Assembly (NCBI RefSeq): GCF_003966975.1
Contig: NZ_AP018437.1
Coordinates: 3,162,001 to 3,226,000 of the forward strand
DNA: 64,000 nucleotides
From: Pelolinea submarina
Lineage (GTDB): Bacteria; Chloroflexota; Anaerolineae; Anaerolineales; Anaerolineaceae
Direction of reading: 5' to 3'
Positions 20,787 through 29,749 of this stretch are shown one piece after another (within the stretch, counting starts at the first letter, position 1; each line of letters starts with the position of its first letter). The translations under genes were made by a program, and so were the position numbers. The notes beneath the pieces were generated by a model. That model saw only the letters and a program-made list of their open reading frames with translations, ran no database searches and was not told where the DNA came from.

Positions 20787-20815
20787 GTTTACCTATTGGA
20801 GTTGGAGGTGATTGA

Positions 20816-21181
20816 ATGCCATCTAAATTACGATTAAAAAGAATTTCGGATCGGATCAAACAGGAAATTTCCGAAATGTTAGTTACCGGTAAAGTCAGTG
20901 ATCCGCGTTTAGGTTCCGTTTTTGTCACTGATGTTATCGTTGATCGCGAACTTTATTTCGCGAATATTTATGTCTCTTCGCTGGATGGTCAAGACCAATC
21001 TGAAAACATTCTCAAAGGTCTTGAACACGCGAGTGGCTTTTTGCGCAGCAACCTGGCAGACAAAATCGAATTGCGCTCGTTTCCCAAGTTACGTTTTTTT
21101 TGGGATGAGACGCCAGAACGTGCAGATAAAATCGAACGTATGCTGGATAATTTGAAAGAGAATTCTTCAGAGAACGAGTAA
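20816..21181 (+). CDS. rbfA: 30S ribosome-binding factor RbfA
   Basis: This 121-residue protein has the RbfA fold signature: KRISDRIKQEISEML at the start, DPRLG, ASGFLRS and LRFFWDETPERADKIERML. It assists maturation of 16S rRNA and follows infB as in most bacteria. A textbook ribosome site, GGAGGTGATTG, directly precedes the ATG. Confidence 0.96.
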   Translation: MPSKLRLKRISDRIKQEISEMLVTGKVSDPRLGSVFVTDVIVDRELYFANIYVSSLDGQDQSENILKGLEHASGFLRSNLADKIELRSFPKLRFFWDETPERADKIERMLDNLKENSSENE

Positions 21182-21190
21182 GACTTAAGA

Positions 21191-22183
21191 ATGACCAGGG
21201 ATAATCAGACTTGCAGCCAGGAAATCCGTTCCCTTCTGCACAGCAAAAACCAGCCTTTAATTCTTGCGCATATTCGTCCGGATGGTGACGCTGTTGCTTC
21301 CGTGTTGGGTATGGGGTTGGCGCTGCAGGCGGACGGAAAGAAAGCGCAGCTGGTTTTCCCTGAAGGTATTCCTTCCAAGTTCAAATTCCTTAAGGGCAGC
21401 GATACAGTCCATACGCAAATTGAACCGGGATATGATCTGGTCATTGCTCTGGATTGTTCTGATCAAAAAAGGATGGGCGCAGAATTTGCCGACCTGAACG
21501 TCGACATCAATATCGACCATCACATTACCAATGAAAATTTTGGGCATCAGAACCTGGTGCTGCCGGAGGAACCGGCCACTTCAGCGATTCTGGCTCAATA
21601 CTTACCCCAATGGGGTTTTCCCATCACCCCCGATATGGCGGAAACATTATTAACAGGTATCCTGACCGACACAATTGGGTTTCGCACTTCCAACGTGTCG
21701 GCAAATACTTTGCATCTCGCCGCTAATCTAATAGAAAATGGGGCCAACCTGACGGAGCTGTACGAGAAAGCATTGATTAGCCAGACATTCTCCGCCAGTC
21801 AACTCTGGGGCTTTTCACTTAGCCGGTTGGAAAAGAAAGGACGAATTGCCTGGACTTCAATTACATTAGCGGATCGTAAACAAGCCGGTTACCCCGGCCG
21901 TGATGATGCCGACTTAACCAATATCTTATCCGCTATTGAGGAAATTGATGTCAGTATATTATTTAACGAGCAAAATAATTGTAAAATTAAAGTGAGTTGG
22001 CGCTCCAACGCGAATATTAATGTTTCGGTGATTGCCCAACGTTTCGGAGGCGGCGGGCACCCACCAGCGGCAGGAGCAGAAATTACAGGTGGTCTTGAAG
22101 AGGTGCAAAATATGGTCCTTGAATTTACTGATAGTTTTTTAAAGGAAATACAATCAAAGGGAGAAAACGATTATGGAAAATAG
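21191..22183 (+). CDS. nrnA: DHH phosphoesterase, NrnA-type oligoribonuclease / pAp phosphatase
   Basis: This 330-residue protein has the DHH family motifs: HIRPDGDAV near the N-terminus, ALDCSD, IDHHITN, and the DHHA1 glycine-rich GGGGHPPAAG near the C-terminus. NrnA degrades nanoRNA and 3'-phosphoadenosine 5'-phosphate. It lies 9 nt after rbfA and overlaps truB by 11 nt, which is the standard Gram-positive and Chloroflexota order. Confidence 0.93.
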   Translation: MTRDNQTCSQEIRSLLHSKNQPLILAHIRPDGDAVASVLGMGLALQADGKKAQLVFPEGIPSKFKFLKGSDTVHTQIEPGYDLVIALDCSDQKRMGAEFADLNVDINIDHHITNENFGHQNLVLPEEPATSAILAQYLPQWGFPITPDMAETLLTGILTDTIGFRTSNVSANTLHLAANLIENGANLTELYEKALISQTFSASQLWGFSLSRLEKKGRIAWTSITLADRKQAGYPGRDDADLTNILSAIEEIDVSILFNEQNNCKIKVSWRSNANINVSVIAQRFGGGGHPPAAGAEITGGLEEVQNMVLEFTDSFLKEIQSKGENDYGK

Positions 22184-23081
22184 ACATAATCCAGCCCGAA
22201 ATTCAGCATCGGGGGTGCTGGTTGTGGATAAACCCATCGGTATGACCTCTCACCAGGTTGTGCAGGTTATTCGCAACGGCACACACATTAAAAGAGCTGG
22301 ACATACGGGCACGCTGGATCCCCGTGCGTCTGGTGTATTAGTGGTACTTATCGGTCCAGCGGTACGTTTAAGCGAATATGTTTCAGCAGAGGATAAACGT
22401 TACCAGGCGACAATCAAGTTAGGTGAGCGAACCGACACATATGACGGCGACGGTACCATTATGGGAACATCGGTTGTTGATGTCACGTCGGATCAATTTG
22501 AAGAAGCCCTGCAGCAATTTGTAGGTGAAATTGAGCAGGTTCCCCCACCCTATTCGGCCATCAAGGTCCAGGGGCGGCGCGCTTACGACATGGCCCGCAA
22601 TGGTGAAGATGTCGAGCTCGAACCGCGCATCATCACCGTACACAGTTTAGAGTTAATTGAATGGAACTCACCGGAAGCTGTTGTGGATGTACACTGTTCT
22701 TCCGGAACGTACGTGCGTTCACTGGCCCATGACTTGGGTGAGGTATTAGGCTGTGGAGCCAACCTGACCGGTCTGCGCCGTACCAAGAGCGGACGGTTTA
22801 CATTGAAAGACGCCATTCCGCTGCGCAAGTTGGTGGAAGCGTTTGATAACAATAGCTGGTATCAATATTTGATTCCAGCCGCTGAAGCTTTAGGCGATTG
22901 GCCTTCCATTATCCTGAATAACGAAGAAGTGGATGCCGTACGGCATGGCCACCGCGTTCCAAGAGAAGACGGCACGGATAAAATGGTTCGCGCAATCACG
23001 GAACAAGGCGAACTGGTTGCATTGATGGACTTCGATGTGGAAACCAGCGAATATCAACCTCGAAAAGTATTTTTTGCATAA
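22173..23081 (+). CDS. truB: tRNA pseudouridine-55 synthase
   Basis: This 302-residue protein makes pseudouridine 55 in the tRNA T-loop. The catalytic motif is HTGTLDPRASGVL, with the aspartate in TLDP. YSAIKVQGRRAYDMAR and CSSGTYVRSLAHDLG are further TruB signatures. It overlaps nrnA by 11 nt and ends immediately before the ribF ATG. AAGGGAGAAA precedes the start. Confidence 0.96.
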   Translation: MENRHNPARNSASGVLVVDKPIGMTSHQVVQVIRNGTHIKRAGHTGTLDPRASGVLVVLIGPAVRLSEYVSAEDKRYQATIKLGERTDTYDGDGTIMGTSVVDVTSDQFEEALQQFVGEIEQVPPPYSAIKVQGRRAYDMARNGEDVELEPRIITVHSLELIEWNSPEAVVDVHCSSGTYVRSLAHDLGEVLGCGANLTGLRRTKSGRFTLKDAIPLRKLVEAFDNNSWYQYLIPAAEALGDWPSIILNNEEVDAVRHGHRVPREDGTDKMVRAITEQGELVALMDFDVETSEYQPRKVFFA

Positions 23082-24035
23082 ATGACACCTGATCGGGAAA
23101 ATGACCACACAAACAATAATGCCGGTACCTGGGCTACCATTGGTTCATACGATGGAGTCCATCTTGGACATCAATTTCTCATTAGAACATTGGTTGAAGA
23201 AAGCCACCAAGCCGGAAAACCCTCTACAGTGGTCACATTTTTCCCTCATCCCGTTAAAGAGTTACGGGGTCTTAAAGGCCCTTATTACCTGACTACCCCG
23301 GAAGAAAAGAATCAAATACTGACTTCACTGGGTGTGAACTCCGTATTAACGCTGAATTTCACCCACAACCTGGCAATCCAGAGCGCCGATTCTTTCATCC
23401 GAATATTGCACAACCACATTCATTTTTCCTGTTTATTAATTGGTTATGATTTTCGTTTAGGGGCTAACCGCGACGGCGACATCCATACACTAAGCGCTTT
23501 GGGAAAAGAGCTGGGATATTGCGTCAGAGCCATTGAACCGTTTATGAAAACTGAGCAGCCTGTCTCTTCCTCACGGATTCGAGAATTGATTCTGGCAGGT
23601 GATATTCGCAGTGCAAATAGCTTGTTAGGCCGCCCTTATTCCGCCGGGGGAGCAATTATTCACGGCGATGCCCGCGGCAGGCAAATTGGAATGCGGACAG
23701 CCAACCTGGATATCTGGCCGGAAAAATTATTGCCCGGTACAGGTGTATATGCGGCTTTTGCCGAAATGGACAACCGGCGCTATCCGGCTGTGGTGAATAT
23801 CGGTTCCCGTCCAACTTTCTACGAAAAACCTTCTCTGCAAACTGTCGAAGCCCATTTGCTTGATTTTGACCAGGAAATATACGACCAACAAATGCAGCTC
23901 AAGTTCATCCAGCGTATTCGTCCGGAAAAGAAATTCTCCGGAGCCGAGGAATTGATGGTACAAATTAAGCAAGATATTCAATTCACACGCGAGGTATTGA
24001 CCGATGAACCCAAACCGACAGATTTACCTGCTTGA
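23082..24035 (+). CDS. ribF: Bifunctional riboflavin kinase / FAD synthetase
   Basis: This 317-residue enzyme makes FMN and FAD. The N-terminal adenylyltransferase domain has SYDGVHLGHQ and ends with SSSRIRELI. The C-terminal kinase domain has GRQIGMRTANL and VNIGSRPTF. Its ATG follows the truB stop with no gap, and its end overlaps the ThyX-like gene by 32 nt. Because ThyX enzymes use FAD, that neighbour is notable. Confidence 0.95.
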   Translation: MTPDRENDHTNNNAGTWATIGSYDGVHLGHQFLIRTLVEESHQAGKPSTVVTFFPHPVKELRGLKGPYYLTTPEEKNQILTSLGVNSVLTLNFTHNLAIQSADSFIRILHNHIHFSCLLIGYDFRLGANRDGDIHTLSALGKELGYCVRAIEPFMKTEQPVSSSRIRELILAGDIRSANSLLGRPYSAGGAIIHGDARGRQIGMRTANLDIWPEKLLPGTGVYAAFAEMDNRRYPAVVNIGSRPTFYEKPSLQTVEAHLLDFDQEIYDQQMQLKFIQRIRPEKKFSGAEELMVQIKQDIQFTREVLTDEPKPTDLPA

Positions 24036-25431
24036 CCCCAAAAAACTAAGCCCCGAAACCATTGCCGTAACATTCGCAAAGACCTCCCGTTCAGCGCAGT
24101 CTTTCAGCGAAATTGCAGCTGAACTTTCTGATGAGAAGTCGGCAGATTTCAACGAAAAATGGGTGGTTGGATACGGCCATTCCTCCGTTGCCGAACACGC
24201 GGTACTGCATATTGCGGTTGAAAATGTATCCAGATTAGCTGTTGAATGTCTGGAATCCAACCGTCTGGCTTCCTACACCGAGAAATCTTCCCGCTACCAG
24301 ATTTGGGGCATGGATTATTTCCATATTCCCAGTGAATTCACCGGCACAGCAGTAGAGACACGCTATACCCAAATCTGCCAGCGCCTTTTTTCCAATTACG
24401 AAAAAGCGGTAAAGGTTATTCAGGCTTATCTTGAAAACACCTGCCCGCAGCAGGAAAATGAATCCGCAGGCGCGTTTAAAATGCGCCTGCGCACAACAGG
24501 CGCCGACGTCTGCCGCTATTACCTGCCGGCTTGTTCGCTGGCCAACCTGGGCATGACCATCAATGCACGCGCGTTGGAACACGCGTTATGCAAGATGCTT
24601 TCCCACCCGCTGGAAGAAGTACAGCGCATCGGACAGGACATCAAGCAGGTGGCCCAGGACAACGTACCCACTCTGGTTAAATATGCCGCCCGCAATGAAT
24701 CCATGCAGTGCGTCAGCACGGATTTCAATGCTGTGGCACAGAGCATGCCGCTTCTCGAAGAACCCGCCGCGGATTGGCTGCAGGTTATTCAAAGCGATCC
24801 GCACGGCGAAGAAAACATACTGGCAGCCCTGCTGCTGCGTTTCGGCGAGGCTTCCTACTCTCAAGCCCTGGCTTATGTCAAAAGCCTTTCACAGGCTGAA
24901 AAAGCCGCCATGGCTGAGCAGTTTCTGGGCAGGTTGGGCGAACACGATATTCCCCTGCGCGAACTGGAATACGCAACCTTCACGGTCGAGATGGTTTTGG
25001 ATCAGGGCGCCTATTTTGAACTGAAACGCCACCGCATGATGACCCAAACGCCGCAACGTTTCACTGCCCGCCTGGGGTATGCCGTACCCAAGCTGATCGC
25101 GGATGCCGGATTGCTGGACTCTTACCGGGCGGATATGCAGGAAGTTATCTCCATCTATGAAGAATTGGCGCTGATCAACCCAGAAGCAGCCGCTTATATC
25201 CTGCCGAACGCCTTCAACCGGCGCGTGCTGCTGTGCATGAACTTGCGCAGCGCGCTGCACTTTGTCAAGCTGCGCAGCGCCCCTAACGCTCATTTCGCCA
25301 TCCGCCGGGCAGCCCAGCGCTTGGCTGACGAATTGGAAATTCGGTTTCCTCTTTTTGCCGATTACTTCCGGCCGGCATCATCGGAGACCTGGACTTCCAT
25401 CACCGACGAATATTTCACCGATTACCGCTAA
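24004..25431 (+). CDS. Tandem ThyX-like (flavin-dependent thymidylate synthase family) protein
   Basis: At 475 residues this is about twice the ThyX length and seems to contain two ThyX-type domains. The ThyX motif is RHRxxSxNExSxR. In domain 1, residues 84-98 (ESNRLASYTEKSSRY) keep the serine, glutamate, second serine and final RY but lose the first Arg-His. In domain 2, residues 342-356 (RHRMMTQTPQRFTAR) keep RHR but lose the Ser and Asn-Glu part. GYGHSSVAEHAVLHI near residue 57 is a further ThyX landmark. It overlaps ribF by 32 nt. It may be a pseudo-dimeric thymidylate synthase or a flavoenzyme with another role. Confidence 0.75.
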   Translation: MNPNRQIYLLDPKKLSPETIAVTFAKTSRSAQSFSEIAAELSDEKSADFNEKWVVGYGHSSVAEHAVLHIAVENVSRLAVECLESNRLASYTEKSSRYQIWGMDYFHIPSEFTGTAVETRYTQICQRLFSNYEKAVKVIQAYLENTCPQQENESAGAFKMRLRTTGADVCRYYLPACSLANLGMTINARALEHALCKMLSHPLEEVQRIGQDIKQVAQDNVPTLVKYAARNESMQCVSTDFNAVAQSMPLLEEPAADWLQVIQSDPHGEENILAALLLRFGEASYSQALAYVKSLSQAEKAAMAEQFLGRLGEHDIPLRELEYATFTVEMVLDQGAYFELKRHRMMTQTPQRFTARLGYAVPKLIADAGLLDSYRADMQEVISIYEELALINPEAAAYILPNAFNRRVLLCMNLRSALHFVKLRSAPNAHFAIRRAAQRLADELEIRFPLFADYFRPASSETWTSITDEYFTDYR

Positions 25432-25434
25432 ACA

Positions 25435-26367
25435 ATGAAATTTCTCAACATCTTTTGGAACCGAGAGCTGCGCAGGCTGCGTTTAGTGCCGCGTCTGCTT
25501 TTGTATGTGCTGTTCTACCTGCTCAGCTATATTGGGCTATCCATACTGGTCAAGCTGACCGGCGCATTTTCAATAACCGGAAGCCTGATTACCTCCGGCA
25601 TTATCGAAGCAACACTGACATTATTGGTGGTCTGGTCAGCGGGCAAGCTACTGGATCGCCGCCCCTTCGCCGGATTTGGCTTTCATCTCAACCGCCGCTG
25701 GTTTGAAGACCTGTGTTTCGGTCTGGCATTAGGCGCCGGATTGATGGCCGTCATCTTTTTATTCGAATGGGCCATGGGGTGGATCAGCATTACTGAATTC
25801 TTTGGCACCAACACCATGTATTCCTTTATTCCCACCCGGGCTTTTTTCTGGGGCCAATTCTTTCAGGCGCTGGTTTTCTATTTTTTAGCGGCATTCTCCG
25901 AAGAATTATTCTTTCGGGCTTATCCGTTTATCAATCTACTGGAAGGTTTCCAAAAGATCAAGATAAAACGGGAATTGGTTGCCTGGCTGGCAGCCGGACT
26001 GACTTCGGCTGTGTTCGGCCTGGCTCACATGGGCAACCCGCATGCCACCTGGATATCTACTTTGAATATTTTCTTCGCCGGTTTGATGTTGTGCATCGGT
26101 TTCATCTACAGCAAGCAAGCCGCCCTGTCCATCGGCCTGCATTTCACCTGGAATTTCTTCCAGGGTGTCATTTTCGGCTTTCCCATCAGCGGGACAATAT
26201 CCCCGGCTAACCTGATCCGCATCAACCAACAGGGACCCGAGCTGTTTACCGGCGGTTCGTTCGGCCCGGAAGCAGGTCTGGTTGGGTTGGCTGCCATGCT
26301 GCTGGGATCCTTCCTGATCATTCGCTATCTCAAACGCCGGCAAACTTTTGAAGAACAGCCTTCGTAG
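25435..26367 (+). CDS. CPBP family intramembrane metalloprotease
   Basis: This 310-residue membrane protein has the three CPBP/Abi motifs: SEELFFRAYPF (Glu-Glu-x3-Arg), FGLAHMGNP and HFTWNF. The family includes CAAX-type prenyl proteases and bacterial immunity or processing proteases. It begins 3 nt after the ThyX-like gene and is probably its co-transcribed neighbour. The substrate is unknown. Confidence 0.88.
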   Translation: MKFLNIFWNRELRRLRLVPRLLLYVLFYLLSYIGLSILVKLTGAFSITGSLITSGIIEATLTLLVVWSAGKLLDRRPFAGFGFHLNRRWFEDLCFGLALGAGLMAVIFLFEWAMGWISITEFFGTNTMYSFIPTRAFFWGQFFQALVFYFLAAFSEELFFRAYPFINLLEGFQKIKIKRELVAWLAAGLTSAVFGLAHMGNPHATWISTLNIFFAGLMLCIGFIYSKQAALSIGLHFTWNFFQGVIFGFPISGTISPANLIRINQQGPELFTGGSFGPEAGLVGLAAMLLGSFLIIRYLKRRQTFEEQPS

Positions 26368-26420
26368 TAATTCTTATCTCAGTAATTTGTAATAATTTTC
26401 CGGGCCATTTCTTCTATTGC

Positions 26421-26426
26421 TATAAT
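26421..26426 (+). promoter_or_regulatory. -10 element upstream of the ATP-cone/uridine-kinase gene
   Basis: A consensus TATAAT lies 24 nt before the ATG. No convincing -35 is seen at 16-18 nt. A good GAGG site precedes the start codon. Confidence 0.4.
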
Positions 26427-26450
26427 AAAAACAGAAGAAGCGAGGAAATT

Positions 26451-27794
26451 ATGGGCCATTTAAAATATGTTATTAAGCGCAATGGGGCGAAAGTGCCCTT
26501 CACCGCTCAACGCATTTCAAATGCCATCTACCGTGCCGCAGTAGCGGTAGGAGGGCGCGACCGCCAAATGGCTGAAGACCTGACCGATGATGTAATCCAA
26601 TATCTGGAGGCAACCCTGCCAGAAGGCCAAGTTCCAACCGTCGAAGATATTCAGGACGCGGTGGAAAAAGCGCTCATCGAAAAAGGCCACGCCAAAGTTG
26701 CAAAAGCATATATCCTTTATCGGGATGAACGTGCCCGCATGCGCCACCAACGCGAATTCCAAACCATTCACCCCTCTGAAAATATCCCCTGGGCAAAAAT
26801 CTGGCAGGTTTTGGACTGGGCAGCCTCGCACGATTTGCATACTATTGAAAAATACAACCGGCGCCTGGCCAACGGCGAGCTGCAGCAGGTCACTTCCGAA
26901 TCGGAAATCTTCTACGAAGAGGATATCAAACTGGCGGCCGAGAAAATTTCCCAGCGGCGCGGAAAAGTCAAAATCGTATTGATTTCAGGGCCTTCCTCCT
27001 CAGGCAAGACCACTACTACCATCAAGATTGGGAAAATCCTCAGCCAGCAGGGTATCAGCCTGGTGGCTTTGAACGTGGATAACTATTTTCACGACCTGGA
27101 CAAACACCCCAAAGACGAATTCGGCGATTACGACTTCGAAACACCGCAAGCACTCGACCTGGAATTAATCAACGAGCACTTGAACGGGTTGATCCAAGGG
27201 CAGGAAGTCATGCTTCCCATCTATGATTTTAAAAGCGGCCGCCGTCTGGATAACAGCACCCCCATGAAAATCGGCCCAAACGACATCATCCTGATTGACA
27301 GCCTGCACGGTCTTTACCCGCCCATGACTGCCGACATCGCCGATGAAAATAAATTCAAACTCTACCTGGAACCGCTGCTCCAGATGAAGGACAAACACGG
27401 GAATTACATCCGCTGGACGGATATCCGCCTGATGCGGCGCATGCTGCGCGACCAGGCATTTCGGGCTTACGACCCTGAAAAGACCTTGACCCACTGGCAT
27501 TATGTGCGCGACAGCGAAATGCGCAACATTATTCCCAACCACGTTCATGCCGATTTCATCATCAACAGCGCCATGCCTTATGAGCTGTCCATTTATAAAA
27601 CCAAACTGGAGTCTTATTTTGATAAATGGGTGGATGTATATAAGGATGATCCGCTACGTGAGGACGCTTTCAAACGCGCGGCCCGCATCCAACAGGTGTT
27701 GAAAGAAATCACACCGCTGGAAGATGCTTCCTTCGTGCCTTCCGATTCCGTCATCCGGGAATTCATCGGCGGCAGCTCACTACAATACCACTAA
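26451..27794 (+). CDS. ATP-cone / uridine-kinase-like fusion protein
   Basis: The first ~95 residues form an ATP-cone (YVIKRNGAKVPFTAQRISNAI... ending KAYILYRDERA), the nucleotide-sensing domain of ribonucleotide reductases and NrdR. After a linker, residues from about 170 form a P-loop kinase of the phosphoribulokinase/uridine kinase family: Walker A SGPSSSGKTT, LNVDNYFHD, and IDSLHGLYP as the Walker B region. The fusion suggests a nucleoside kinase under allosteric control by ATP/dATP. The phosphate acceptor is inferred, not shown. The 2H gene follows 17 nt later. Confidence 0.85.
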   Translation: MGHLKYVIKRNGAKVPFTAQRISNAIYRAAVAVGGRDRQMAEDLTDDVIQYLEATLPEGQVPTVEDIQDAVEKALIEKGHAKVAKAYILYRDERARMRHQREFQTIHPSENIPWAKIWQVLDWAASHDLHTIEKYNRRLANGELQQVTSESEIFYEEDIKLAAEKISQRRGKVKIVLISGPSSSGKTTTTIKIGKILSQQGISLVALNVDNYFHDLDKHPKDEFGDYDFETPQALDLELINEHLNGLIQGQEVMLPIYDFKSGRRLDNSTPMKIGPNDIILIDSLHGLYPPMTADIADENKFKLYLEPLLQMKDKHGNYIRWTDIRLMRRMLRDQAFRAYDPEKTLTHWHYVRDSEMRNIIPNHVHADFIINSAMPYELSIYKTKLESYFDKWVDVYKDDPLREDAFKRAARIQQVLKEITPLEDASFVPSDSVIREFIGGSSLQYH

Positions 27795-27811
27795 TTAAAG
27801 GATCCTAACGC

Positions 27812-28348
27812 ATGCCCTACGCCGTTGTGCTCTATTTCAACAAACCATCCGAGAAATTTATCCGCGATATCTGGAGCAATCTATCCGAGAATGGAATCCC
27901 CAGCGAAATCCATCACGTGGGCATTCGTCCGCATATCACCCTGGCAATTTACGATGAATTGACCTGCCAACCCTGCGACAGCGAACTTTCGCGCTTTGCG
28001 CCCCAAACCGCTCATTTGCATCTGGATTGCACCCACCTGGGAGTTTTTACTCAACCGGAGAAGGTGCTGTTTTTAGCTCCCACGCCCACGCGCGAACTGA
28101 TCGATTTTCACGCGCATATCCACAGCTTGCTGGACCACCAAACCAGGGGGCCCTGGGAGTTATATCAACCCGGACAATGGGTGCCGCATTGCACGCTGGC
28201 TTTGGACTTGGATCAAGTGAAATTGGACCAAGCCATGTCCGTTTGCGGCAATATCGAACTGCCGGTAAAACTGCATGCCACCCAAATTGGCGTGGTGGAG
28301 TTCCTGCCGGTTACAGAAATGGTCCACTTCGACTTGAAGGAAATATAA
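27812..28348 (+). CDS. 2H phosphoesterase / 2'-5' RNA ligase family protein
   Basis: This 178-residue protein has the two histidine motifs of the 2H family, RPHITLA at about residue 35 and VPHCTLAL at about residue 128. Members open or close cyclic phosphates on RNA or nucleotides. It is 17 nt downstream of the ATP-cone kinase, so a shared role in nucleotide handling is possible. It converges with the DUF385 gene at a 4-nt gap. Confidence 0.85.
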   Translation: MPYAVVLYFNKPSEKFIRDIWSNLSENGIPSEIHHVGIRPHITLAIYDELTCQPCDSELSRFAPQTAHLHLDCTHLGVFTQPEKVLFLAPTPTRELIDFHAHIHSLLDHQTRGPWELYQPGQWVPHCTLALDLDQVKLDQAMSVCGNIELPVKLHATQIGVVEFLPVTEMVHFDLKEI

Positions 28349-28352
28349 AAAG

Positions 28353-28919
28353 CTATTTGCGTTTCCGCCCGCGGCGGAGCGTGAAAACCAGGAGCAGGAA
28401 TGGCCATAACCAGGCCAGACTGCCCGGGCCTTCCGCGCCGGTGCAGGGGGATTGGCGTTTAATACGCAGTACCGGAAGCTCTGTCTGCTCTTCCTCAGGC
28501 AAATCCAGCCAGTTCACTCTTTCCCAAACCTTGAAAGCCGCCCCGCCGTTTTTCAACAGCTTCGGCAGAACCTGAGCGCGTTCTTCCTCATCCCTCACCA
28601 GTTCCGCTTTGCCGGCATACCAGCCATCCGGCAGCCAGACTTCCACCTGCGGGTTGGCCATCATGCTTAAATACCAATCCGGCTGTGCGTCCCAAAAAGC
28701 GGTACAGTAAAGCGCGTCTCCCTGGGCGTAATAAACCAGCGGCATCTGCGCGGGTGATTTAGCCTCGTGCCGGGAGAAATCCACCACCAAAGTTTTGCCG
28801 AATACAGCAGGGAATAGATTGAAGAACTTACCCAAGCCTAATTTCCACAGGATTACCGCCGTGAAATTGGTGTATTTATATAAAAAGGGTAAGGTATTTG
28901 TTAATTGTTCACGATTCAT
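28353..28919 (-). CDS. Deazaflavin-dependent nitroreductase-like (DUF385) protein with C-terminal membrane tail
   Basis: This 188-residue protein has a split-barrel domain of the DUF385/Ddn type (VYYAQGDALYCTAFWD..., NPQVEVWL). Such proteins bind F420 or related flavins, or sometimes lipids. After about residue 160 comes PGSLAWLWPFLLLVF followed by a cluster of Arg and Lys. That is a Gly-Ser-led hydrophobic helix plus basic tail, like bacterial C-terminal sorting or anchor signals. No N-terminal signal peptide is present. It is the last gene of the five-gene operon and overlaps the SDR gene by 4 nt. Confidence 0.65.
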   Translation of the reverse strand: MNREQLTNTLPFLYKYTNFTAVILWKLGLGKFFNLFPAVFGKTLVVDFSRHEAKSPAQMPLVYYAQGDALYCTAFWDAQPDWYLSMMANPQVEVWLPDGWYAGKAELVRDEEERAQVLPKLLKNGGAAFKVWERVNWLDLPEEEQTELPVLRIKRQSPCTGAEGPGSLAWLWPFLLLVFTLRRGRKRK

Positions 28920-29749
28920 GGTTCTCTATCCTCCTGAATATTTTCTTTTGAATCTTTTTTAACAAGCATCATTCTCATCATCTTGACCATCAACTTTATT
29001 GGCGATGAGTAGACCAACCGCGCACCTTGCTTGCGGTTTTGCAGGATTTTTTCAGCCAAATTGCCAGCCACTTTGTCGACATCTTCGGACAAGGTAGTCA
29101 GGATCGCTCTGACTTTCTTCCATTCTTCCGGATTTTCCCGGTAACGGCTCATGACCATATCCGTCAACACCATCCCGGGCTGCAGTGCGCCAATGATCAC
29201 GTTCGAGCTTTCCAGCTCAGCCGCCACGGCCTGGTCAAGGTAATATAAAGCGGCTTTGGTCGTACCGTAAATGGATTGGCCTTTAACCTTGCGGTTATCT
29301 TTACTGCCCAAGCCTTCCAGGTTGTACAGCGCGCCATGCCCCTGACGGATAAAACCGTTCAAGGCAACCTTCGATCCATACATGGCGCCAATCAGATTGG
29401 TGGTTACAACATCCGCGTAAGCGTCCGCATCCAGCTCCCAGAAATTCGCCATCGGGTTTGAAATACCGGCGTTGTTGATCCAGATATCGATCCCACCCAT
29501 TTGCTTTTCAGCGTACGTCCAAAGCATTTCCAATTGGTTGTATTGTCGTACATCGCAAATTGTCCCAAAGACCGATGCCTGCGGAAAACACTCGCGGATT
29601 TCAGCTAAAGCGCTATCCAGAGCAGCCTGCTGCCGGCTGGTAATGGTCACCGCACAGCCGCGCGTGAGAAAAGCTTCGGCCAATGCCCGGCCAATGCCGC
29701 GTGTTCCGCCAGTGATGACAACTTTGCGATTTGCTTTATTCGCTTCCAT
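28916..29749 (-). CDS. Short-chain dehydrogenase/reductase
   Basis: This 277-residue classical SDR has the cofactor loop TGGTRGIGRA, NNAG, and the catalytic Tyr-Lys in YGTTKAA. After GTRGIG, TSRQQ suggests an NADP-type binding site. It overlaps the formyltransferase gene by 14 nt and the DUF385 gene by 4 nt, so it is translationally coupled in the operon. The substrate is unknown; a C-terminal amphipathic and hydrophobic segment may bring it to the membrane. Confidence 0.88.
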   Translation of the reverse strand: MEANKANRKVVITGGTRGIGRALAEAFLTRGCAVTITSRQQAALDSALAEIRECFPQASVFGTICDVRQYNQLEMLWTYAEKQMGGIDIWINNAGISNPMANFWELDADAYADVVTTNLIGAMYGSKVALNGFIRQGHGALYNLEGLGSKDNRKVKGQSIYGTTKAALYYLDQAVAAELESSNVIIGALQPGMVLTDMVMSRYRENPEEWKKVRAILTTLSEDVDKVAGNLAEKILQNRKQGARLVYSSPIKLMVKMMRMMLVKKDSKENIQEDREP

